Assembly: GCA_028622995.1 (NCBI GenBank)
Contig: JAJQJQ010000002.1
Coordinates: forward strand, 1,736,001-1,800,000
DNA from: Panagrolaimus kolymaensis
Taxonomy: Eukaryota; Nematoda; Chromadorea; Rhabditida; Panagrolaimidae
DNA: 64,000 bases
Direction of reading: 5' to 3'
Under the pieces are notes generated by a model, which worked only from the letters and a program-made list of their open reading frames with translations, did not search any database and was not told the origin of the DNA. Positions 1-8,692 of this stretch are shown piece by piece. The stretch's first letter is position 1, and each line of letters opens with the position of its first letter. Made by a program: the position numbers and the translations under genes.

Positions 1-1038
1 CCATATCAGTATTTTTTGTACTTTGTTGGTCGCCATATTGGGTTGCAATGTTATATAATCTTTATCGAACTTTTTATACCATAGATTTGGAACAACATAC
101 ATCTGAAAAATTTATTTATGTCATGTATGGAATTCATGCATTGCCATACGTTAATTCAGCTTCAAATTGGTTACTTTATGGTAAGTTCAAATCAAAAATC
201 CAAAGTTTATAAGTTTTTACAAGCAAACTATTCGACCTTCTTTTTTGCACTATTTTTGGATTACAAACAGAAATAACAAAATTTATTTTTGTTTTTAACT
301 ACTAAAAGAAACATTTACATATTTTATTCAAATGAGTATCTATTCTTTTTTATTATGTTTTTGAGATGTTTTGAAGATGAAGCAAGCCAATGCAAAAATA
401 AAAAACGTAATAAAAAAAATGACATGTTTTTTTTTGTTGTTTTGTTTTTGCTTGCTCGCTTGACGGTGTTGTGCCAAAACTATTGCTATTCCATTTTAAC
501 CGGAAAAGGCTTAAAGCCTTTTTTTAAAACTAACTATTTTAAGCTTTAATCAACCAATAGTCACTCATTTTTTCTTTAAAAATAACGTCAAGTCCCTGAG
601 AGTAATAGAGAAAAGAAAATTAAATTTGGGAAAATTACAGTTAATATTATTATTTTAAAACACTCAAAACTGTAAATATAATTCCATTAAGCCCACACCT
701 CCTCCTCTGTTTTTTTTTTAAAAAGAGCAGTGTAAAAATTTTTGGTTATAAACAATCAAAAAAATATGTGTATGTATAACAATAAATAAATTATATATAT
801 TTGTTTATTTATTTGTTTGTTTTGTTTTCCAGGTTTATTAAATAGTCAATTAATGAGAAGAGCCCACGCAAATAAACTAAATGGTCAGCGATCGTTTGGA
901 AGGGATGAATCAAGAATATTACCTACGATGGTTGTGGCATCCAATTTAAAAACTCCCCTAACTGCCAATAATATTAAAGAAGAAACAAGAGAAGATAGTT
1001 CAATCATAGTTCCAAGAAATTCTGATTCGCTATTATGA
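1..1038 (+). CDS. Peptide GPCR, C-terminal part (GnRH/AKH-receptor-like), 5' partial
   Basis: Rhodopsin-class receptor end, truncated by the left edge of the window. Two exons are visible: about 3-180 (open from the left edge, frame from base 3) and 833-1038, joined across a GT-AG intron (181-832) inside a Gly codon. They give 127 residues. The first exon carries the end of TM6 with the CWxP-type signature (FVLCWSPYW) and a TM7 ending in NSASNWLLYG. In TM7 the usual NPxxY is NWLLY, with Trp replacing Pro. The cytoplasmic tail is about 70 residues, with LLNSQLMRR directly after TM7 and a Ser/Thr-rich end. CWxP plus this NSASNW TM7 resembles nematode GnRH/AKH-related receptors, but without TM1-5 the ligand class is only a suggestion. 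GPCR identity is confident, subfamily about 50%. Confidence 0.72.
181..832 (+). other. 652-nt intron of the GPCR gene
   Basis: This is an AT-rich intron with a good donor (GTAAGTTC) and a TTTTCCAG acceptor. It contains one chance open frame (289-549) of low-complexity Phe/Lys-rich sequence, which I do not regard as coding. It also holds a compact inverted repeat at 504-522 (listed separately). No RNA gene or nested gene was recognised. Confidence 0.7.
504..522. repeat. Perfect 9-bp inverted repeat with 1-nt centre
   Basis: The arms AAAAGGCTT and AAGCCTTTT are separated by a single A, and a T run follows. The element lies within the last intron of the GPCR gene. It could form a small cruciform or be a protein-binding dyad, but nothing shows a function. 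On a bacterial chromosome it would look like a terminator; in a eukaryotic intron that reading does not apply. Confidence 0.6.
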
Positions 1039-1659
1039 AAAAATAAATTACTATGGATTTTTTATTTTACATTCAAGGCAAAGCGCGGTATTTTCCTACA
1101 CTTACAAGAATCAAAAGCTTGGATTGTTGTCAATGCCAGCAAAATATATGTGCTCTAACTTTGATTGATTCACTAATCGCTTTCATGATTTGGTCGATTG
1201 TTTGATTTAAAAAAAAAACTTGCTCATAAGGATTTCTTTTTTGTCGTTTAAAATTTTTTAAAATTGTAAATAAAAATCAATACCGAATGCTCTTTCTTCA
1301 TCGCTTGAAAAAATAAACAAAAGCATAAAGTTTTTAAACAAAACCAAGCCATTATTTTAAACCAATTATAAGCTTCTTCTTTTTTGCTCTCATCAACCAA
1401 CGTCTGTTTCCTGCATTTGGTCAAAAAGAAAACGCGACAGCAACAAGAGAAAAGTTTCACCATTTTCAATCATCTATCATTCTTCTTATCATCATATTCT
1501 TTTTAAGGTGATGTAATTAAAAGCTTCTGTATATATTTTTTTTTATTATCAACCCAACAAAAAAGCTTCTTTCTCTCTTTATTTTAGTGGTCAATAAATC
1601 ACACATTTCATTTTTTGCTGTCTCGTTTAATTTATTGCAACAAAAAAAAAGAAAATAAA
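1039..1659. other. Intergenic region between GPCR and carboxypeptidase
   Basis: This 620-bp AT-rich spacer holds the 3' UTR of the GPCR gene and the 5' flank of the carboxypeptidase gene. An AATAAA hexamer (1042-1047) lies 4 nt after the GPCR stop, unusually close for a poly(A) signal. A pyrimidine tract ending in TTTTAG (1576-1587) precedes the carboxypeptidase start. No other gene was recognised. The open frame on the minus strand at 1248-1469 is low complexity and unsupported. Confidence 0.55.
1576..1587 (+). other. Possible trans-splice acceptor for the carboxypeptidase mRNA
   Basis: A pyrimidine-rich stretch ends in ATTTTAG, 72 nt upstream of the chosen ATG at 1660, with no upstream exon that could use it. 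In nematodes such orphan acceptors commonly receive a spliced leader. It could instead be the 3' end of an intron in the 5' UTR. Confidence 0.35.
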
Positions 1660-4600
1660 ATGTGGATGGAATGGGTTTGGCTTATTTGTATTTGTTTCAG
1701 CGGAAGTGCCATAGGAGCACCAGCTTATTCTAAAATTCAGAGTTTACCAAATTTACAATTTATTCCTAAATTTAACCAATATTCGGGATACTTACCTGTA
1801 AATAGTGGAAATCAATTATTTTATTGGTAAGCTTTTCTTAGAATTGTTTTTTATTTTTCTTTCGGACTAATTTCTAAACATAAAGGTTTTTTATAACTAA
1901 TTTCTTCATTTTAATTAGTAAGTTCTTTGATTTCTAATGCTTTTCCTGTGTTACATCAAAGTCGAAAACTAAAAAGTTTTGTAGATTATCTTAAAATATC
2001 GGTCTTTGAACATGAGCCAAAAAATTAGTAAATTTGAAACAAGATTCTAAAAAAAATTACTTCCTTTTATTCCCAAAAATAGCTCTTTGAAGTTACAATA
2101 ATTTGCTACACTATAGTTACTGCTATTAATTTCTTTAAAACATTTAATAATTATACAGTCTTTAAACTTTATATTTAATTCCTTATAAAGAGTTTCTTTT
2201 TTGTAGCTTCCTCATTTTATAAGAAGGAAGTATAATTTAATAAATAATATCTTAATTAATGCTACTAAGGTGCGTTTATAATTTAGGTTTACAATGGCAT
2301 ATGAAAATGCATCAACGGCCCCCATTCTTTTGTATCTAAATGGAGGGCCAGGTTGTTCGTCGATGCAAGGATTATTAGTTGAAATGGGACCATTCAGAGT
2401 TTTAAATTATGGTGCACAAGTGGTTGAAAATCCTTATGCATGGAATCGGGTACTTTAGTAATTTAACCGTAAAAAAATAAAGCAAAAATTGTGATTTTCA
2501 GTATGCAAATGTTTTATACATGGATGCCCCAGCTGGAGTTGGATATTCTTTAAATCTCAAGAAAAATTATACTTTTACTGATTCTCAAGTAGCTGCAGAT
2601 AATCATGCAGCTTTGATCGCGTTTTTCACTCTATTTCCTGAGCTAAAATCTAATGATTTTTATATTGGTGGTGAATCATATGCAGGATATTACATTCCTA
2701 TGCTAGCTGATCGTTTGATAAATGATACCACATTTTCATCAAATTTTAAAGGTTATCTTGTCGGAAATGGTTGCCTCAATGATAAAATGCTATTTAATTC
2801 GGGAATTCAATATAATTATAATCATGCATTTATTGATGAAAGATTTTATGAATCTTCCGTTCAACAATGTTGCAATGGAAAATCAAGTGAAGGATGTAAT
2901 TGGTATCAATTTATTTCAATACCTCAAAACCCATGTTATAATATTTCTTTGGTCCTTAATGAAGCCAATTTTTACGCTGGCGTTGATCCATATTTTTTGT
3001 ATTTTTCATGTTATTTGGATCAACCCGATGGTCAAAATCATTTTAATCGTAGACCCTCATTGGGAAGAAATTCGGTTCAAATGATGCGAAAGCATTTGAT
3101 GAAACGATTTGGAAATACTAAAGCTGCTGAAGATGCAGATGGAGATAAGCCTGCATGTTCACATTATGATGATATGGTTTATTGGTTAAATCGAAATGAT
3201 GTTAGAAATGCTATTCATGTTCCAGCAAGGGTTCAAGAATATGCTACATGCAGGTTTGGCTTTTTGAACAAAGACACTTTGGCACAAATAATGATGTAAT
3301 TTCTAAATTTAAAATCCCCAGTTTTTTTTTTCGCCGTAAAAATGATAAACTTAAATTTTATATTATGAAAAAAAAATTAACAAGAAAAATTTCACTCATT
3401 GTCGTCGGTCCATTTTAAATTGTGGAGGTTCAAAGCTCAAATGATTCATAGCTCTTCCTTGAGAATGGGAAGCCTCAAGGTTTTTTTAAAATAATGAAAT
3501 GTTTGATGAAAACAAAAATAGCTTCCATTTAAATTTCGACATAGCCGTTCCTTCTTTTTTTAGAAATGGCATTGGTTGCTGATGAAATAGTTTAGTCCCA
3601 AAAATAGAAATTAAAAAATGCAATGTTTTTTTTATTTGCTTGAACCAAACATTTTACCGTAACATTTTTATACAAAAAAAGATTATTATTGATTTACCAA
3701 AATTTCCATTAACTTTTGGGGTTGTATTCAATAAAGTTTATTAATGCCAAATTTGGGAACATTTAAATCTCAATAATTAAATTAAGACTTTTATCAATTT
3801 TAGTAGAGATGTTGAAGCAGGTTACATAACTGAAATCGATGATGTTACACCTTTTGTTCAAAGAGCCATCAAAGCAGGCTTGAAAATTTTGTTTTTTAAT
3901 GGGGATGTTGATAGCGTTTGCAATGTTGTTCATAATTTACAGGTTTTTTCTCTCCCAAAATGCTTCAAAGTCGCTCATAATTTGCTTTTTTAGTTTGTAT
4001 CAAATCTTAACCAATCTCTTCTTCAACCTGCAACCCTTTGGAATTTTGATCTTGATCTTCCATCCACAGCTGGACTTTATACAGCTTATAAAGGTATGTA
4101 TTTATTATGGGAAACATTCTCTTAGAGGTTTATCTTTCCTCGACCAAACCCAAGCCAAAGCAAAAAACATTCACCTGTAGCGCGCGCGTTTTTTTTTTCT
4201 GACCTGAGAAAGATATTCAAGCTAAAGATTACGCAATTGTAAATCGTCCTAGGTCATTGAGCAAATAGCGGCATTGTCTTTTCAAAAGAAAAAAAAACAG
4301 AAGATCGAAAGAAAAAAATTGTTTACGACCCCAAAAAATGAGGAGGGAGAGATTTTTGTAGAGAGCAAAAACCACAACAAAAAAACAAGCAGCAAGCAAT
4401 GGCATGTTTGCATTTATGGAAAAACATATATACACACATACAGAAATGTTATAAAAATTGCCTATTTTCATCGATGGCACATACACACAACATACATAAG
4501 CAGTTTTGCACTCGAACCATGGCGGAGGAGGAAGATAGAGGGAGTCTTAAAAAAATTTCTAATCCACTCTTAATAGAAAAAAAAAGAAATTGGGGCCGGA

Positions 4601-5201
4601 CACGTGCCTTTCCTCAAATTCATTTAGGTCAACGGAAAAAAAAGCGATTTGTTCAACCTGAATCTTTTTCTTCTTCTTCTTTGCATTTCATCCACCTCCT
4701 CCTGCTGACGAGACCTTGATTGCGCAATGCCATACATCTTTCTTTCTATCTCTCTATCTATCCCTGTCATGGGGTTTTCTATAAAAAACAAATGACAAAA
4801 ATGCTGCAAATGAAAAATGACAAAAATGTAATAAAATATTTGCAACAGCAGCACCAAGCAATCGTTTCTTTTAAAAACAACAGTAAGCTTTTAACGAGCT
4901 GTTTCTTGACATTGAGATGACGCTTGTAACAAATGGGCGCGGAAGCAATTTTTCATAAAGCTTTTATAATTTTGACATCCTATAATGTTGCCAAATTTGG
5001 AAACACCAAAACACAAAATTCGATCACAAAATCAAATGGATGTCCCAATTTTTAGGAGTTGATTTCTTGACCGTTCTTGGTGGAGGCCATTTTCCTGCTT
5101 CATCAGCTCAAAAACCTCGACAAGCTCTTCAAATGTTTTACAATTTTATTAATGGCTCAGATTATTCTTTACCCATTCCTAAACTTCAATATGAAATGTA
5201 G
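1660..5201 (+). CDS. Serine carboxypeptidase (cathepsin A / lysosomal protective protein-like, peptidase S10)
   Basis: This enzyme removes C-terminal residues from peptides, probably in the lysosome or outside the cell. The model has six exons: 1660-1826, 2287-2449, 2502-3253, 3804-3942, 3994-4093 and 5056-5201. All have GT-AG introns and matching phases, giving 488 aa, close to the family length. Residues 1-20 are a signal peptide ending in SAIGA; choosing ATG 1660 rather than an upstream start puts it at the N-terminus. The oxyanion/substrate motif NGGPGCSS lies at 74-81. The nucleophile Ser169 is in GGESYAG. The catalytic Asp is in NGDVDSVCN (393-401), and His452 is in GGGHFP (449-454). 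N-glycosylation sequons (NYT, NDT, NIS, NGS) suit a secretory-pathway enzyme. All triad residues are present, so it should be active. C. elegans has several S10 genes (ctsa family), and I cannot say which is the ortholog. Confidence 0.93.
3254..3803 (+). other. 550-nt intron of the carboxypeptidase gene
   Basis: This intron has donor GTTTGG and acceptor ATTTTAG and splits a Ser codon (AG|T). The upstream reading frame stays open into it to 3299, so retention would truncate the protein before the catalytic Asp and His. I see only AT-rich sequence inside. Confidence 0.75.
4094..5055 (+). other. 962-nt intron of the carboxypeptidase gene with GC-richer simple-sequence patches
   Basis: This is the largest intron of the gene, in a Gly codon. 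Unlike the other introns it contains GC-bearing, low-complexity patches: CGCGCGCG near 4180, a CTT/CTCC pyrimidine run with CACCTCCTCCTGC (about 4665-4705), a TCT/ATCT run (about 4738-4765) and CAG/CAC triplets near 4845. Several open frames (4274-4920) run through these patches, but they lack conserved protein character and I reject them. The patches resemble those at 5860-6400. They could be regulatory or mutational in origin. Confidence 0.6.
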
Positions 5202-5239
5202 TAATGCTTGTAAGAGAGAGAGTACCCAGTGGTCAAAAA

Positions 5240-5245
5240 AATAAA
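5240..5245 (+). terminator. Poly(A) signal AATAAA, carboxypeptidase gene
   Basis: A canonical AATAAA hexamer lies 39 nt after the TAG stop at 5199-5201. A second copy at 5316-5321 could serve as an alternative. Confidence 0.5.
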
Positions 5246-5952
5246 AAAGTATTATTCGTTTTTTGACCTGTTTGTGACGTAATTTTTTTTGTCCGTTTTA
5301 TTTTTTTTTTTCAAGAATAAAGAAAAAATGACTTACTCATTGATCAATAATAACAAGCAAAAATCAGGCACTCAAAGTTGTAATAAGAATTTGAAAAGTG
5401 ATTCATAAAAAACAAGAATTTATTACAAAAACAACAATGACAACTAATGGAATTTAAAAAACAGCAAGGAGATGATTTATTATAAAAAATATGAAAGATC
5501 ACGAAAGCTTTGTAGATGAATGTATACCCGGTGATGGGATTTATAAACTCATAACCAGAGTAACATGCATCGACTTAACTTCATGTCTAAAAAAATTCAG
5601 GAATTTTTATAGAATCAAGCTGGACAGGTGGTGGATATTTGTAAGCTCAGGTATTTAAAAAAAGACAACCATTCATCACAATGCCGATCAACCTTGAATG
5701 AAGTCCAAGACTGTTGAATCGGCCATAATGGCACAAAAATAAAAAATAAGAATAAGGCAAAGAAGAGGAAATGGAATAAGAGAGGGCGGGGCGCCCATCT
5801 GGGTCGTTGATTAGGCCATTTTCTGCACAACAAAAAAGCCAAAAAAAATAGTTCAAGCAGCAAAAAAGAGTCATCCCAATTTTTTTCTTGCGCATTGCTG
5901 CTGCTTAGACGCTTATGAGACCCTCTAAGAAAAAGAAAAAACACAAACCTTT

Positions 5953-6058
5953 TACCACCACCACCTAAAAAAGAGAAAGACGACGATGACGACGACGACA
6001 CAAAAATGTGTGTTGTACGAAGCGGGAAAAAAGGGGGATGCGACTGCTGCTGCTGCCA
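5953..6058. repeat. Cluster of triplet microsatellites (CAC, GAC, CTG)
   Basis: Three short triplet tracts occur within about 100 bp: ACCACCACCACC at 5954-5965, a CGACGATGACGACGACGACA tract at 5981-6000, and CTGCTGCTGC near 6045-6055. They sit in the GC-richer island of an otherwise AT-rich spacer. Such tracts can encode amino-acid runs, but no supported exon surrounds them. Confidence 0.6.
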
Positions 6059-7266
6059 TCCATCGCAGTTTAATTTTTTTCCTCCTCCTTCATTTTAGTT
6101 TTTTGCCTCCCCTATATTTTTTTTATTCTCACCGATCACCAACCGGCACACATTACCACGACGACGAGACCCATCCATCGCATCGTTCGCTTGCGCGTTT
6201 GTACTCTTTCCCCTTCAAATATATTTTTTGCGAACGAAATAAAATGGAAGCGCAGCACAAAATGCTTTTCATTTTTTTCTGAACGAATTGCAATCGAAGA
6301 AAAAAAGTATTGAAAAATGTGTAAATGAAACGACAAACAACAACCAGGTGCTCTCACTCGCTCACTCACGCGACGTTCCGACGGACAACGGTCATTTTTT
6401 TTTTCAAAAGCTGTTTTTTGTTTTCTTTCGTGTCCACAACTAAACTAAAAGTTCGTCTCATATTAAATTTAAAAAAAACGCATTAAACTTTAGCTCTTTA
6501 GACATATATATAAAAAAAAAAGCAGCGTGGACAATGGCCGACTATTAAAAATAAAAAATAAAGGAAATGGAAAGAAAAACGCCAGAGGGAATGAGAATGA
6601 GCGGCACGGACAGGCGCGCATTTTCCCGCGCTTTAAAGGGGAAAAAATTGGACTCTACACTACCAACCAACTATCGATGATGATAGCTCGCACAAATTTT
6701 TTTAAAACAAAAAAAAAATATGAAAAATAGTTCAAAGATGAAAAAAAAGAAAGAAGACACGCAAAATCAGGAAGGAATTACATTAGTACGAAGAGAAATG
6801 AGAGGAAGAATATTTTTAATTTTGGAAAAGGAAGATATTCCTTTAAGTGATTCGCAAATATTTAAAAAACAAATAAAAAATACTAAAGTTTAACAAAAAA
6901 AAAGAAGACTATATATAAAATTTGTTTTAATTCTACCGTAACAAGATTTGCTATAAATAGAATGCTCTGTTTAGTTTTTTTTAATTTTAAACCAAAGCCA
7001 TATTATTTTGATTTCTCCATTTTTTGAACTAAAATTATGTTTACATTCTTAGTTTCATACATAGTGTAAATAATTTTATTTAAATTGTTTAGAAATTTTT
7101 TTTTACTTTTTTGCTCCGAAGCCTCTCAAGATTTTATTAAATCCAAAAATATAAAAAATTTTACTCCTGAAAATATCTCAACCAACTTTTAAAAAATCCT
7201 AAAAAAAACAATCGAGGTTGATCATCAGCAACTGATAATAAGTCTCTTTTTTTACTGGGTCATCGC

Positions 7267-7281
7267 AGACACACACACACA
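7267..7281. repeat. (AC)n microsatellite
   Basis: A short run of alternating A and C (GACACACACACACACAAA) lies in the non-coding gap between the two convergent genes. It is an ordinary microsatellite with no feature of note. Confidence 0.6.
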
Positions 7282-7805
7282 AAAAATAAATAAAGAAGGA
7301 AGACCGCAATCAAACTTTTGCAATCTCAAATAAATCACCTTTGAAGTTTAGACTATTTCGCCCATTTTTTTTTGATTGGACAAAGGTTTAAAATAAATTT
7401 TGGTCAAATAAAAAAACTACGCAGCTGGAATTCAAAGTAGCAAAAAGAAATGAATGGTTCTAATTCAATATATTTCAAAAAAAAAATGACCACCACCTGC
7501 TTTTTCTTCCTTCCGATAGATGCCTCCGGCATTTTTGTTCGCCTTTAAAAAACTCAGATGTTGCAAAAAGCTAAAAAAAAACAGTCATCACTTGTGGATG
7601 GAAAAAATAAGTCCATTAAAAAAATGAAAATAGCTAAAAGAGGAATCAAAAGTTAATAAATTAATCAAAAAATACTATAATTAGGAAAAGGGTTTTAAAA
7701 AATAAACGTTTGGTTTCCAAGCAAAAATGTGGTTATAATCAATTTGCATGAATAAATTTTGTTTGATCATAAATGTTGAAAATAAGTTAAGTGTCACGAA
7801 ATTTT

Positions 7806-7811
7806 TTTATT
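7806..7811 (-). terminator. Poly(A) signal AATAAA, unknown small protein gene
   Basis: TTTATT on the plus strand reads AATAAA in the gene's direction, 30 nt after the TAG stop at 7842-7844. The spacing is typical for a compact 3' UTR. Confidence 0.5.
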
Positions 7812-7841
7812 ACTAACGAAGTAAGTATTCAAGTAAATAAA

Positions 7842-8608
7842 CTATTGTAAAACAATGCCAGCTTGCATTTCATAAAGATATGGATCTCCAGTGGTTTGCA
7901 TTCCAATGTAAACTGCACACCAAGCTGGATCAAGAAATGTTCCAACAACCAAATGAGCTTCAGGTTCAGCATTGGGATTAACATTAATAACGGTGAAAGC
8001 CCAATTTTGTACATCATTAAAAATGCCCTGAGTTTGAATTGCTGCGACATTAGGTTGTCCATAGCTTTTTAACGCTGCTTTAATCATAGCCAATTGTAAT
8101 TTGTCATTTTGACAAAATGGAACGCAATAATGTATTCGAGGATCTTGATTTATACAAGCATTGGCTAAAAATTGAAATCGTAGTTAACTTTCCAAAGAAT
8201 GAAAAGAATATTATAATAATCCAAAAAGCTTTGCACTTTCAATTATTTTTTGCTTTATTTTTTTTTTGCCTTTTTTATAGGTAAACCTACTGATATTTCC
8301 TGAAGCAGCGTCAACAACTTCAGCAACAGAAATATGTTTTTGAAAAAAAGATGCTTTTGTAGTCAGGTTAATATGATATGCAACTTCGATTATTTCTGCC
8401 GTTTTATTACCCTGTCAAAAAAAAAGAATGTAATAATTTTTAGTAGTTTTAAAATAAATACCACAAGGCAAAAATTATTTCCTCCAAGATTAATTCCTGC
8501 AGTTCCCCAATCATTCAAACCATGTCCGGCGGTTTTCAACCAACTTGGAGGGCCAACATCGGTATCGCATTTACCTAAAAAGAATTTGCATAATTTTACA
8601 TTTTGCAT
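7842..8608 (-). CDS. Unrecognised small protein with six cysteines
   Basis: I do not recognise the family. Three exons are supported: 8608-8462 (start uncertain), 8411-8291 and 8164-7842. Introns are 50 and 126 nt, and phases match (Val|Gly, then a split Thr). With ATG 8608 the product is 196 aa. Its core starts at KCDTDVG and holds a Gly/Asn-rich stretch around LNDWGTAGINLGGNNFC, a central HYCVPFC motif, a PAWCAVY motif and two glycosylation sequons (NKT, NLT). Six cysteines in the core suggest disulfides and an extracellular protein. However, the N-terminus from ATG 8608 is not a good signal peptide. Alternatively, the AG before 8574 is a true acceptor and a short upstream exon (for example ATG at 8671) supplies the start. 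The 5' end is therefore provisional. Confidence 0.6.
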
Positions 8609-8667
8609 AGTTTTTTTATTTTCATTCGCAGTATTTTTTTACCTTTCACTTTCAATCAAAAAACAAA

Positions 8668-8678
8668 TCATTCTCTAG
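8668..8678 (+). other. Possible trans-splice acceptor for the pseudokinase mRNA
   Basis: The sequence TCATTCTCTAG ends 14 nt before ATG 8693, and no upstream exon of this gene is visible. This fits a spliced-leader acceptor with a very short leader. The same bases lie opposite the likely 5' region of the minus-strand neighbour. Confidence 0.35.
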
Positions 8679-8692
8679 TTTTTGAAGCCAAC

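Larger units (their letters stand above)
5202..7841. other. 2.6-kb gap between convergent 3' ends
   Basis: No convincing gene was found here. After the carboxypeptidase poly(A) signals the sequence is AT-rich. It then becomes locally GC-richer at about 5760-6640, with CAC, GAC and CTG triplet tracts, a GGGGCGCCC patch, and CG-containing stretches near 6170-6400 and 6585-6640. A (CA)n run lies near 7267-7281. Open frames on both strands are short, overlapping and low complexity. A noncoding RNA gene or a nested regulatory element remains possible. Confidence 0.5.

Noticed and set aside
289..549. 86-codon open frame in the GPCR intron.
   Set aside because: It is low-complexity Phe/Lys-rich sequence bounded by a good intron, with no family resemblance.
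1615..1659. Upstream start for the carboxypeptidase, adding 15 residues.
   Set aside because: It would need a non-ATG start and would put a Lys/Asn-rich stretch before the signal peptide; the ATG at 1660 gives a normal signal sequence.
2722..3084. 120-codon open frame overlapping carboxypeptidase exon 3.
   Set aside because: It is a shadow of the carboxypeptidase frame, which has all catalytic motifs.
4229..4920. Several overlapping open frames on both strands in the carboxypeptidase intron.
   Set aside because: They overlap each other, run through simple-sequence patches and would interrupt a well-supported six-exon gene.
5615..6730. Open frames of 67-128 codons on both strands in the 2.6-kb gap.
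   Set aside because: Composition follows the triplet and T/A tracts (poly-Ser, poly-Phe, poly-Lys), with no conserved motif or splice pattern.
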